NCBI RefSeq assembly: GCF_901709675.1
Contig: NC_051106.1
Coordinates: 1,801,001-1,865,000, forward strand
Reading direction: 5' to 3'
Origin: Syngnathus acus
Taxonomy: Eukaryota > Chordata > Actinopteri > Syngnathiformes > Syngnathidae
Length of the DNA: 64,000 nt
Part shown: piece by piece, positions 1 to 12,274 of the stretch
Layout of the letters: each line of letters starts with the position of its first letter
Numbering within the stretch: the first letter of the stretch is position 1
Notes under the pieces: generated by a model
The model's database searches: none
What the model was told of the DNA's origin: nothing
What the model saw: the letters and a program-made list of their open reading frames with translations, nothing else
Position numbers and translations under genes: made by a program

Positions 1-369
1 AGGAATTTTGAAATTAAGATTTTGTGAAGGTGTTTTTTTTTATGTGGGAATTTTCTTGCGAAATAAGGGAATTTTGAAGTGTGCAGTTTTGGAAATGTGA
101 TTATAATTGGAGTATGGATAATAGTTCCCAAGAAATTCTGGATGGGTTGAATATTTTGGATCGATCTGAATTGACCAAGAACAATTTTTTAGTTTAAAAA
201 ATCTCGAAGTCTATTTCCTATTTGCAAAGTTGATGAAACAGCTGCACTGAAAGATTGTGCACTGCATCCTGTTTGTGCTTCACAACAGAGAGACAGGAAA
301 CACACAAAACCACTCAGTGCTACTCTCAGCGCCTCGCTCGACTTGGCCAATGTCTTTCTATCTTGGCAG
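1..369 (+). other. SYNE1 intron at window edge
   Basis: AT-rich sequence with no exon that I can support. It ends in the splice acceptor (ttggcag) before the first visible SYNE1 exon at 370, so it is read as the 3' part of a SYNE1 intron. The many SYNE1 exons upstream lie outside the window. Confidence 0.7.
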
Positions 370-3300
370 CTAAACTTACGCGGGCAGCAGGTGGCCGACA
401 AGCTGAACGAGTGGAGTGCCTTTCATGACAAGTACAAGGAGCTGTGTGAGTGGCTCACCAGCATGGAGAGCAAGGTGTCGCAAAATGGAGACGTCAGCAT
501 CGAGGAGATGATCGAGCGGCTGCGGAAGGTAAGGAGCCCACATTAGGACTTTTTTTTGTGTTAGTTTTGGTTGCTCTGAGTTCCACTGCAGCACCATCTT
601 ATGGGCCTATTCCACAAGGTTCAATTTTGGAGCCCCTGCTGTTCTCATTCGAGTTGTTTCCCCAGGGTTCCATCCCATTTGTGTTTGTTTTATGTATGTG
701 TTGGCACAAGTTACCAAATTGTAATGTCTGTGGTGTGTTGTTGTCAGGACTACCAGGAGGAGATCTCCGTGGCCGAGGAGAACAAGCTGCACCTCCACCA
801 GCTGGGAGAGCGCCTGGCCCGGGCCAGCCACCCGAGCAAGGCCGCCGAAATCCAACACAAGCTCGCCAAAGTCAACGACCGCTGGCAGCACCTCCTGGAC
901 CTAATCGGCGCTAGGTGAGGCGACCGACAAGACACTTTCAACTCGACGAATCCACCAGCTCCATTTTCAATCTCCGGCGCGTTTGCTGTCGTCAGGGTGA
1001 AGAAGCTGAGGGAAACCCTGGTGGCAGTGCAGCAGTTGGACAAGAACATGAGCAGCCTGCGTACCTGGCTGGCCCACATCGAGACCGAGCTATCCCAGCC
1101 CATCGCTTACGACTCCTGCGACTTCCAAGACATTCAGCGGAGGCTCGACCTACAGCAGGAGCTTCAGAGCGACATCGAGAAGCACAGCACCGGCGTGGCG
1201 TCGTTGCTGAACCTGTGCGAGGTTCTGCTGCACGACTGCGACGCCTGCGCCACCGACGCCGAGTGCGACTCCATCCAGCAGGCCACGCGCAGTCTGGACC
1301 GCCGATGGAGGAGCATCTGCACCTCCTCCATGGAAAGGAGGCTCAAGTAGGACCTCGTCTTTGACTCTTTGCTCGCTGATCACCTCTGATAATTAACCAA
1401 AGTGCACGTCGGTTTGCAGGATTGAGGAAACGTGGCGCTTGTGGCAGAAATTCCTGGAGGACGTGAACCGCTTTGAGGAATGGCTGGCCGCTTCTGAGGA
1501 GACGGCCGCGTTACCCAACTCCTCGGGTGTTTTGTACACCGAAGCCAAGGAGGAACTCAAGAAATTTGAGGTGCACAATTTATGATAAAGGAGTATTTAC
1601 AAGACATATCATTGTCATTTTAATCAATCAAGATTTTTTACAAGAAAAACAAAGCCTCAGTATATACCTCAGTCGCCCTTTTAGGAGAAGAGACCTTTGC
1701 GGTTTGTCTCGCCGCATGTCCGCAGACTTTCCAGCGTCAGGTCCACGAAAACCTGACGCAGCTGGAATTGCTGAACAAGCAGTACCGCCGGCTGGCCAGA
1801 GAAAACCGCACCGACGCTTGCGGCGGCCTGAAGGAGATGGCGCACAGCACCAACCAGCGCTGGGACAACCTGCAGAAGAGGGTGGCAGCCATCCTCCGCC
1901 GGCTCAAGGTGGGGACCATGACCACTGGCTCACGCGGCTTCTATCCAGGCCCTGAGTCAGCAAAGCAGTCCTCACTCATTCCAAAAGGCTGACCTACTTC
2001 TTGCAACTGAGTTTGTTTGTATTCTGACTGACAAGGAGCGTTTTTCCTTTGCCTGTGCAGCACTTCATCAGTCAGAGGGAGGAGTTTGAGACGGCCAGGG
2101 ATGGCATCCTGGTGTGGCTGACCGAGATGGACCTGCAGCTCACCAACATCGAGCACTTCTCTGAGTGCGACATCCAAGCCAAGATCAAACAGCTCCGGGT
2201 GAGTGGCTGCAGAGCAACAATTCAATGTTGGGTTGGATGGATAACAAAAGACTGCACATACAAATATTGGAAAAATAGCGCGCACCACGTTTTTTTTGTA
2301 CACGGTTAGTGAGCCGTTTTCTGGTCCCACAGTCCTTCCAGCAGGAGATCTCGCTGACCACGGCCAAGATTGAGGGCATCTTCCACCAGGGCGGGGCACT
2401 GATCGAGAAGAGCGAGCCGCTGGACGCCGCCGTCATCGAGGAGGAACTGGAGGAGCTGCAGCGCTACTGCCAGGAGGTCTTCGGACGGGTCGAGAGATAC
2501 TACAAGAAGCTCATACGACTGCCCGTAAGACCTTAAACAGTCCCAGGATGGATGTATGTATGTTGAAGGGAGCCGAGGAGCTTCAGTTAGAAAAAAGTAG
2601 TACTCTGCCGCCATCTTGGACCCTCTCTATTGGCAATTACCGTTCAGTATAAATATTTATGTGTGGTTGTCAATTTGCTCTTCAGTGTGTAGTCCTCACG
2701 GGTCCATTGCAATTGTCCTGCAGCTGGCCGAGGACGACGCCGAAGCGTCTCTTTCGGACCGCGAGCTGGAGCTGGACGAGGCCGCCGACTTGTCAGGCGA
2801 CCTGTCGGGCTTGCCGCTGTGGAGCGAGCGCCTGGGCGACGGCTTCCTGTCGCCGCTGCCCTCATCGGGACGCTCAGCGGCCTCGCTGGCAGCGCAGCTG
2901 CGGACGGAGCGCTCGGGCCGGGACACGCCGGCCAGCGTGGACTCCATCCCGCTGGAGTGGGACCACGACTACGACCTGAGCCGCGGCCTGGAGAGCGCCA
3001 GTCGGGCCCTCCGGGAGCAGCAGATTGAGGAGGGAGACTTCCTGCGGCCGCCTGCCTCCGCTTTGTCAGGTCAGCACCTCATATGATTTATAATTATTTG
3101 ATTTCCTTTTTTCTTTTTTTAATTATGAGCAAACACCCCTGCGCCTCATCTCAGCCATCTTTCAGCCTCGCTGGAAAGAGGTCTGGTCATTAAATTACTG
3201 CCCTCTTGTGGATTATTTGTGAAGCAGATGTATTAATAGCACACATCTGGCTTTTCAACACGCTCCAAAAAATCTCACTGATGATGTGGAGGCCTCAAAA

Positions 3301-6300
3301 AGTCAAGTATCACATGTCGTGTAAAATGGCCGGGTGCTGAACGTGTGTGTGCTTGACAATGTGTCTTCCAGATGTAGTGATCCCAGAGAGCCCGGAGGCC
3401 TTTGTTAAACTAACAGAGAAAATACTGAGGTGCTCCGCTGGTAGGCAACGTGCTAACAAAGCTAGCATGCTAAACTCAGCACCACCTGGGGGCCTTAGAG
3501 CTTTCACCGCTTTTGGATTTGTGTTTCATTTCCACTTTTGGTAACTTTTCTAACACTGGGGCTCCATTCCATTTCTTTTGGTCCCTTCAATTGACGGAAA
3601 AAAAATTGACTAAAGAGAAATGGAGCCCCTTCCTTCTCACTTTGCTCGGTGCTGTGTGGCTTGTAGACCTTTTCACCGGGACGTCACGGGTGGCAAAAGC
3701 TCAAAAGATTTTAGCCTTCTTCATCAGCGCTAAAGGGAGACAGAATGACAGGCCAAAATCGACGTGGTGGAAATTCGACGTGTGCATTGAAGGTTTTTTT
3801 TCTCAGTTCAAGTCAGCACTCGTCAATCCTCTTTCTGCCACCCGGAAGTACCCTGTCACCTTTTGTTTACTATCACTCTGAAAAGGTCTATAAATCCTCT
3901 TTGCATGTCGTGTGGTGGAACGCTGTCAGGTTAGCATCGGTCTTTCGTCCGTACTGAGGCGGGTGATGCTCAAGGTTTCCTACTCGCATCACCCCCGCCC
4001 GAACGAGGTTTTTCGCCGTGGATCCCGGTGACACCAAACACCACGTGAACGCTCAATGATCACGCGTGTGTGTGTGAACGCAGAGGAGGCGTCGTCGTCT
4101 GACCCGCCGCTTGCCGAGAGCAGCCGCAGCCGCACGTACGCTGCCGTCGACCTGGATGCCTCCTACATGGGATATGTAAGTTTGCCTCTAGCGCATCCCT
4201 TTAGCTCATTTTTTATTACTTTGCAACATACAGTAATAATAATCAATATATTGTAAGAAATGACTAAGCATCTCAATAAAATGATACAAATAGTTGTATG
4301 AAATATCAAAATAATTGATACTTAGATGCGACTGCTGGGCGAATGTCGCGGCAACATCGACGCAGTGAAGAGGGTGGGCTGCCAGTTAAAAGAGGAAGAG
4401 GACATGGCGTCTGGGCTGGCCAACCCCGGCGGATCCGAGTCGCAAACGTCCGGTGAGCCCCGCCGGGATGTGCTTCTTTGTGTCATGAAAGACAAGCTCG
4501 GGGATCTCAACGTTCTGCTCGTGCCAGGGGTGATCGAACGCTGGGAGCTCCTGCAGGCTCAGGACCTCAGCAAGGAGATCCGCAGCAAGCAGAACCAGCA
4601 GCAGTGGCAGCAGCTCAACTCGGACCTCGACAACATCCGGACGTGGTTGCAGGAGGCTGGCGACGAGCTGGAGCGCCAGCGTGGCCTCGACCTTAGCACC
4701 GACATCCAGACCATCCAGTTTCGCATCAAGAAGCTCAAGGTGTGTTCCTGCTCATCCTCAAAGGTCCCCAAATGTAAAAACAAAACATAAGTGGGCTTAA
4801 GTGGGTCTGTTGGCACGTGTCCAGGAGCTTCAGCGAGCTTGGGACAAGCGCAAGGGCATCGTGCTGTCCATCAACCTGTGCAGCGCCGACTTTGTGCACT
4901 CGGACACAGACGAATCCAAGGAGCTGCAGGCCAAACTCAAGGACATGAACAACTCTTGGGACGAGCTGGCCGCTGCCTTGGACCGCTGGAGGTCTTCGCT
5001 GCAGGGAGCCCTCATGCACTGTCAAGTATGTCCAGAGAAGGGTACAAGTTGAGCTGGGAGGAAGAACTTGATGAAATGCCTCACACAGGACTTCCACGAG
5101 ATGAGTCACGGTCTGCTGCTGTGGTTGGAAAATATCGACCGTCGACGTAACCAAGTGGTCCCCATCGACCCCGTGCAGGACAGCGACACTCTGCAAGAGC
5201 ACCATAAAGCGCTCACGGTACGCACGCACAGCTTCTTTTTTTTTAATTGGACCGCTGAGGCTTTTTGTGGGTCAAGAGTCACAAAATGGCAGCCTTGCGA
5301 GCGGCGTAATTGGAGCTCTGACTTGCGGTTGCAGCAAATCCGCCAGGAGCTGCTGGACTCGCAGCGCAAGGTGGCCTCGCTGCAGGACATGGCGCTGCAG
5401 TTGCTGGTCACCTCGCAGAGCGGCGAATGCCTGGAGGCTAAGGAGAAGGTCCATGTCATCGGCAACCGCCTCAAGCTGCTGCTCAAGGAGGTCACCCGAG
5501 ACCTCAGGGAGCTGGCCCGCATCCTGGACCTGACCAGCAGTCAGCAGGTACACCCGATCCTCGCCAGTCGGCCCCAAACCGAGTCTTGGGCGCTTTCCCT
5601 TGGCGCTTGAGTTTGTTTTCCTCCCTCAAGCTTTTGAACTTGAGCCTGTTGGTCTTTTTTTTTTTTCTGCACAGGATCTTTCGTCGTGGTCGTCTGCGGA
5701 CGATTTGGATACAGGATCCGGGTCGCTCAGCCCCGCCTCCGGAAGGAGCACTCCGAGTCGGCGCCGATCGGTAACATATACGCCTCCCTGCCTCCTCCTT
5801 TTGCTGTAGCCCTTCAAGAATCTCCGCTGCTAGAATTGTTGACCAGAAATTTTAGAAGCGGAAATTTAACAGAGTTTACTAAACTGTCATTTTCAGGGTG
5901 CATTTTAAATGTCTTCTTTTGGTATTGCTGTCTGTAAAAATTGAGAATAGAGTTTCAGTCCCGACTTTGCTCCAAAATTCATTCATTTCCCTCTAAAATC
6001 AAAAGCTGGGCAGTGTGAAAGGGGCTCACAACATGCACCCCAACAAAGTCAACAATTCACCCCTCCCATGCCGAGATCTGTCCTTCCTTCCTTCCTCTTT
6101 TCCTTCCTTCCTTTCTTACTTACTTCCGCACCTCCACTTTTTTCCTCCTTCTCACTTCCCGAACTTTCCACGCACTTCTGATGTGTGCAGCACAGCCAGC
6201 CCGAGAGCCACCCGAGCTTTTATTTTTCCTTTTCTGCCTGAAAGTGCGTGGAGCCTCTTTCCCATTAAGCCTTCCTCGGAACTCTGCCTCCCTCCAGTTT

Positions 6301-7808
6301 GGATCGTTTGCTTTTAGATCACAGTAGTTTGCAGTTTCGCACCATTTGTGAGCTGGTGAAATGCTTGGACCTTTTCACCGTGATGTCATTTGTACTTCAG
6401 GGTGGCGACGTGATGTCATGGGTGGCTTCCATCTTGATATACCTGGACTGAAAACTTTTCTTTTCTTTTATACCTCCCTCCATCCCCCCCCCCCCTCTAC
6501 CGTTCATTGCAAACAGCAGCGGGGCAAATGTAGCGTGTCAGAGCGCGGAGGCCCCTTGAGCGGTCCACGGCACAGGTACTGGTTCTGTTGCTTGCTAGCG
6601 CACTTGCAAGATGATGGAAGTCGCACATTTGTAGTCATTGAATTATATTTCCAGCAAAATGAAATTGGACCATTTCCCGTGCGGCTATTCTAAAGAAAAC
6701 ATTTTTATTTTAAATCGGGTGGTCGTGATAGTGAATTCCATCATCTTCTGCGAGACTAGACGCTCTTGCGTAGGCCGACTGACCGGCGGAAGCCCTCCTT
6801 TCCTGGATTGTTAGGAATTTCCACTGCTTAACAACCCAACCACTGGATCTGCCCCCAAGTGTTTGTCAATAGCTAACCACAACGCCCCGCCCGCCACTAG
6901 TGGGCGCACTTCCCCTTCTTTCTCTCTAAACAGCCGTCTGCAATGAACGACACAAAAGTCTGCAGTTTCTTCTTCTCTTGCTATGTCAGCACCTCTGCAC
7001 CCCCCTCGCCCCTTTCAATCATCACTGCTTGCAATTTGTGAGGAGCCATTGTTGTCCCTTTTGAAGCCTGCTTTTTGGGTGTTGGTTTTACTCGCAAAAC
7101 TCCAAAGTCTTGCCATTTTCTGGGTCGAAAGCTTGTATTGTTATTGCACATTATGCGCTGTCATTTGTCACATGGTTCCGTGGATGAATTCATGTCGATT
7201 GGTGAAACTGCTGTCTGAGGATGGATTTTTTTGGGGTCATATATTTGGTAAGATTTTAGAGTTTTGCTGCATATTCGTGAGCACTTGGTGGAAAAACAGA
7301 ACATCTACGATTGTGTCAGCTTGTCCCTGTTGGTGGAATGATGTTGTCTGAGTCCACCTTTCCCAAACTCCTCATTTAACACACACACACACACACTCAC
7401 AAAACTGTATCTCATTAAAAATATTGGTTTTAATTTACATGTGAATGTGTTGATAATATGTGACCTTCTTTATTTTAGATCAGCACTTCTATATTGTAAT
7501 TAGTGAGGGTTTTTTTCCCCCAGATGTTGCCAGTCTCTTTCTGACTTCATTATTTGCTGTCTGGCAGGTGTCGCAGCGCCGCTGGGTCCGCTTCCTGCCC
7601 TTCTGAAGCGCCGCCGGCACAGTGGGGCACTTGCTTCGCATACCGCGTCCTGCGGGTGGCGCTGCCCCTCCAGCTGGCGCTGCTGGTGCTGGTGCTGGTG
7701 GCCTTCCTGCTGCCCTTGTCCGAGGCCGACTACTGCGCCCAGTCCAACAACTTGGCCCACTCCTTCTACCCCATGCTGAGCTACACCAACGGGCCTCCGC
7801 CTGTCTAG
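370..7808 (+). CDS. syne1: Nesprin-1 (SYNE1), C-terminal part: last spectrin repeats and KASH domain
   Basis: Nesprin-1 is a giant spectrin-repeat protein of the outer nuclear membrane. Its KASH tail binds SUN proteins between the two membranes and links the nucleus to the cytoskeleton. Exons: 370-528, 748-914, 996-1346, 1420-1570, 1726-1908, 2061-2198, 2333-2524, 2724-3069, 3372-3440, 4084-4175, 4326-4452, 4528-4739, 4825-5025, 5089-5217, 5335-5547, 5675-5770, 6517-6575 and 7568-7808. Phases agree throughout and give 1,041 residues plus stop. The reading matches the human SYNE1 C-terminus almost exon for exon (for example QVADKLNEW, TWLAHIE, RENRTDA, DTPASVDSIPLEWDHDYDL, DLSSWSSAD). The last exon has a leucine-rich membrane segment (RVLRVALPLQLALLVLVLV) and ends FYPMLSYTNGPPPV. 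SYNE1 is preferred over SYNE2 because of the close exon match and the neighbouring RMND1 and AKAP12. The N-terminal part lies outside the window. Confidence 0.95.
3372..3440 (+). other. syne1: SYNE1 23-residue cassette exon (DV23-like)
   Basis: This 69-nt exon has phase 1 at both ends and encodes 23 residues starting DVVIPESPEAFVKLTEK. Human SYNE1 has an alternatively spliced 23-residue exon, known as DV23 and reported to be muscle-enriched, that starts DVVIPESPEA. Here the exon has an acceptor (cttccag) and a donor (gtaggc). Skipping it keeps the reading frame, as a cassette exon requires. That it is alternative in this species is inferred from the family. Confidence 0.85.
7568..7808 (+). 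other. syne1: KASH-domain exon of SYNE1
   Basis: The terminal coding exon joins in phase to the small exon 6517-6575, which reads QRGKCS as in human. It holds one hydrophobic span, then a short perinuclear-space tail with a conserved cysteine (ADYCAQSNNLAHSFYP), and stops after PPPV. The terminal PPPX is the SUN-pocket anchor of KASH proteins. Human SYNE1 ends PPPL and SYNE2 ends PPPT, so Val is a conservative variant. Confidence 0.93.
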
Positions 7809-8335
7809 AAAGCGCATCTGCAAAAAAACAAAAAGCAACAGCTGTCGCCAAAACGAAGAAACGCACCACGAAACCCTTTAGAGAGACCTGATTGCTGCGT
7901 AAATTTCTCATAAATGGCCAAAACAGGCTGTGATTTTTTTCTCATCACTATAACTTAGTAATGCTAACACATTGCAATGCGTGTTTTTTCCCCCCGCATG
8001 CAGTTCCACATCCCCACCTCCAATTTTCAACCGTACGCACCGAGATTATTTTTTAAGAAGATTCATCGTCAGGACGACGTTTGTCGTTTTATTTTTTCAA
8101 CATATAAAATAATGTGGAGCCAGATAGAAACTATTGTATTTTTTGTATGCTTATCCAGTGTCAGATGTGTAACAAGGTGAGGATGATCACTTGTGTATGT
8201 GTACTGTATATAATGTTTATGACAAATGTATACACGAGCATCAGAAACAATAAATGCCAAATCTCTATTTTGACATCTGTGTATTTTTTGGTTTTACCCA
8301 TGTTGAATTTATTCCTCTAAGCAGGTAGGAGAGAG
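7809..8335 (+). other. syne1: SYNE1 3' UTR with poly(A) signal
   Basis: Non-coding sequence after the SYNE1 stop. A canonical AATAAA at 8249-8254 is the likely poly(A) signal, giving a 3' UTR of about 460 bp. No other feature is seen. Confidence 0.6.
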
Positions 8336-8583
8336 GCGGAGACGGAGAGAATTTTATGTTACTAAAAAAAATGAAAAGGTATCATGGATTTCTACCAATA
8401 CATTTAGATATTTTATTTATCCATTTATTAAGAAATATCTATACATTCAAAAAACATTTGCGGAGAGGGAGAGAATTTTATTTTACATAAAAAAATAAAA
8501 AGGTATACTGGATTTCTGCAAATACATTTTGACTTTTTATCTATCAATTTATTAAGAAATATATGCACATTACAAACATTTGC
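8336..8583. repeat. Two-copy 124-bp direct tandem duplication
   Basis: Copy 1 begins at 8336 and copy 2 at 8460. Both open with gcggaga(c/g)ggagagaattttat. They continue in parallel through aaaaggtat, ggatttct, aatacatttt/aga, ttattaagaaatat and acatttgcg. The copies have diverged by substitutions and small indels. The block is AT-rich, non-coding, and lies between SYNE1 and RMND1. Confidence 0.8.
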
Positions 8584-9771
8584 GTAAAAAGGATCATTCC
8601 GTCCCCAGTTCGGACTAAAAGGCTTGTTTACAGGGCTGACTTTTTTTGGGGGGGTGGGGAGGGTGTTGCTTCTTGAAATCTAACTTGCCACACATTAGCT
8701 AACTAACAAGTATAGGAATTAATTCAAATTGCTAAAGTTTAGTAGTTTGATTAAAGTGGAAGAAAAACCTGAATTGATGACGATGAAAGCTTGTCATTTT
8801 AAGTTCATACCTATAATACAGGCATTGTGGCTTATTACGTCAAAACCAAATATTTCTGAATGATCAGTTTTAAAAGGGGATATTTTCTGGTTTTTTTTTT
8901 TTTTTTTTACTTTCCTTTATTATACTCAAATATTCGGTTCATTTTTGTTTGAGACGTGCAGCGAAATCATACCTGCGAGTCATCGATCGGGGAATACTAA
9001 TCTGTCCGCTCTAAACAGGAAGTAAACCTTAAAAAAACTTTATTGGCAAAACAGCACCTCATTCCCAGTTTGTCAATTTTGACAAGCAGAGTTTGTGCTA
9101 TTGAAATGTTCATTATTAGAGCGCGCAAATATCGTTTGGTGGCGACCTTTCGTCATGATTTCCCCATTGACCGAGCCATGCTCGGTTAGCCATTTGCTGC
9201 AAAGCGTGGAATACAGGTAGCACAATTTCTATTGCAAGTGATTCATTTTCTTTGCACGCCTTGCTAACCACTTTGCTGATCTCTGTGTCATTTTATTTTT
9301 GGGGGACTTTTCTGTCCTCCCCTGTGATATTTCAAATAATCCATGTTAAAATACAGAAAAATAAAAAATTTAGTTATACTAACACGAAATGTAAATGTAT
9401 TGCTCGTAATAACAATATTTAAAAAGATTTAACTGTCCTTATTTAATTGTAAAATATTTCTTCTGCAGTATTTGAGAATGTGTTTTATATGCCTGAGTTT
9501 CTATTGCAGGGTTGCGCCAGATAGCACATGAAAAATAAAATACTGTTCAGTAATTTATAAAACCTTGTTTGGTTGAGCTGGTTGCATCAAATTAAATGTT
9601 TCTTGAAAACATAACAATTGTTGCTACCTAAATTTCCCTCCAGTTTTGTAATGATCCATGTACTATATTTGCATTATATATTTTTATTTTATTTTCTAAG
9701 TAATTGCAAGTGCATTTGTGTCCCTGTCCAGTCTGTGAGCAGGCCCAAGAGAGACAACAAAAGAAAAGAAA
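8584..9771. other. SYNE1-RMND1 intergenic region
   Basis: AT-rich DNA with a poly(T) run near 8890-8910 and no coding exon I can support. A possible splice acceptor (gtccag) at 9725-9730 precedes the RMND1 start, so RMND1 may have a non-coding first exon here. I could not place that exon. Confidence 0.5.
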
Positions 9772-12274
9772 ATGCTTCTGCGGACTTTGTGGGCTAAAGT
9801 GGGATTTCCACGGAACTTTGTCACCTCAACTTCACCTCAACGGAGTCCCTCATGCTCCTCTGGGCTCCGAACTGGGTGGTCCTTCAGCCCACCTCAGCTC
9901 AAGCAAGAACCTCCAAGGCGCTTCAGCTCATCTGCTCTAAGTGTATTCCAAAGTCCAGGCTGCGTCTTTTTAAAGGATTTCCAACACAGGAGCCAACAGA
10001 AGCGTTTGTATGCGTCAAATCTGGTCAAATCTGTTTTGAAGCCCACTTTGAAGCCAGTGACGGCGCCTGGGAAACGAGTTCCCAAAGGGCCGAGAACCAA
10101 GCAACCTTCCAGAGCCAATCAGCCTTTCCTGAATCAGGACACGGTAAGCCGCCCGGTAAATTGACACGCCGCATTTTGCTCTTTGCGTTCACGTGTGCCG
10201 ACCTTCTTCCAGGACACGATGCGATGCATAGCCTTCGCAACGGCAGACCAGTACAATCTGCCCACGCTCAGCGTTGACCTGACACAACATGGCTTTGGTG
10301 AAGTGGAGTTCCCTCGAGGTAAGAGCACACCCGGTCGGGGGCCTCAATCCAAAATTAAATCCGTCAAAAGGCAAGTTTGCCAGTGCCTGTTTTAAGTTGC
10401 AATATAGCCAAGCACTACTAGAAGGCAGACATAAATCACATTTTTATCTCCTCCAACATGTGCTTTGAATAAAAAATAATAGTAATAATAATAATTTGAC
10501 CTCATTTCAGATGCCTCCAACGTGCTTGTAATAAGTCCGGACGTGAGCGCCAAAGCGGACGACGGCTCTGTCGTCTTCTTCTTCAGGTGGATTTGCGCCG
10601 TTTTTGTCATGATTGCTGTCTTCATGTTTTGCTGGCGCTCAAATGTTTCAACAGGAGTTGTTAGACGTTCAATCTTTGGATACATAAAGTTAAAGTTGTT
10701 AAGACATCTGCCAACATTTTCCCTCTTGTCTGAAATATGTCAACTTTTTGACAATTTTCAGAGAAGGCTCTGTGGTTTTCTGGAATGTGGAAGACAAAAT
10801 GGTAATCAAATCACCATCCCATATTTGCTTCATTTAATGCCAAATGTACCCAAAAAAATTCTATTCTGTCTTTTTTTGCTTTAATTTGAATGTATAATCT
10901 TGGTTAAATGTTTTTTGCTATCTTCCTGGTCAGCTGAAAAAGGTGTTGAGGATTTTGGAGCGTCACGAGAGCCAGCCGTACGAAGTTGCTCTGGTCCACT
11001 GGGAAAACGAAGAGATCAACTATACCTACGGCGAGTGAGTGAGTCGGCGTCTTTGAGCAATTTCAGCGAAAAGTCTTTTTCACTCGCTCCGTCAACGCAG
11101 GGGGAGCACGAAACTGGAGCACGGCAACTTTGTTTTGAGCAAGGACTCGGAGCACCACGACAACGTCCTGGAGAGGTTTGCCTTTTCCAACGCGTTGAGC
11201 TTGTCGGGTGAGACGCCAGGTCACGCAGAACACGACATGTCTTGCTATGCCTAATGAAGTGTCCTGTGCCTCATTGTCTTCAACATGTGACAGTAAAGTT
11301 GGCCATATGGGAAGTAGAGCTGGATAACTTTGTGGAGTCCATTCAGTCAATCCCCGAGGTACGTTCTGCTCCACGCGCCTTTTCAATCATTGTGGGATGT
11401 TTGTAATTGGAGCGCTGAAGCGCCTCATTTGTGTTTGTCTTTTTCAGACGCTCAAGTCGGGCACAAGAATCAAGTTGTCGTCAGCGGAGGTGATGCAGAA
11501 GATCGGCGAGCTCTTCACCTTGAGGTCGCTGCCTCAGTCTGGAAATTACATTACATTACATAGCAAATTTACATTTAAAAAATAGATTTACATTTCTTTA
11601 GATATTTTGCAATAGCTATTTTAATTTATTAAAAAAGATAAAAATGATTAAAAAAAAATACAATAATTGTACTTTTTTGTACTGTGGATGTTTTTACTTT
11701 AATATTTAAAATTTCCAACATATATAAACTCATAACACTAAAAATGACTCAGTATACATCCCAGTTCTCATGTTTTTTGTAATTAATTAGAAAACACTGA
11801 TTACATTTTTTTATGACATACAGTATTTTAAATGTGTGTGCGTTGAAATGTTGTCTTTGTGGTGGTGATCAGGCATCGCATCAACCTGAGCTCCGACCTC
11901 CTGCTGACCCCTGACTTTTACTGGGACAGAGAAAACCTGGAGAAGATCTACGATAAGACCTGCCATTTCCTCAACATCAACCGCAGGGTCAAGGTGAGCC
12001 GAGGTCACCATCAAGGTCACCATTTTCGTAATCCGTAACCGTACCGTGCAGGTCGTAAACGAGAAACTGGAGCACTGCACTCAGCTGACTGACCTGATGA
12101 GGAGCCACTTGAGCGAGAAGCACAGCTTGAGGCTGGAGTGGATGATCGTCATCCTTATCACCATCGAAGTGAGCACCGTCGCGCATCGCACGTGGCGTCA
12201 TAGCGGAGCCACTGACGTGCTGCTTACATCTTTTGTGCTAGGTTTTGTTTGAAGTGGTGAGAATGATCTTTTGA
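9772..12274 (+). CDS. rmnd1: RMND1, mitochondrial translation factor (DUF155 family)
   Basis: RMND1 is a mitochondrial inner-membrane protein needed for mitochondrial translation. Exons: 9772-10143, 10213-10318, 10511-10586, 10762-10801, 10934-11034, 11101-11207, 11294-11358, 11448-11524, 11873-11993, 12052-12168 and 12242-12274, giving 404 residues. The N-terminus ([14 protein letters not shown]) is rich in Arg and Ser and lacks acidic residues, as in a mitochondrial presequence. From about residue 125 the DUF155 core matches human RMND1 closely ([88 protein letters not shown]). The C-terminal hydrophobic stretch is the membrane anchor. Total phase closes exactly. The donor at 11525 (gtcgct) is weak but is required by the homology. 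The first exon is the least conserved part. In human the gene lies near SYNE1 and AKAP12, as here. Confidence 0.95.
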
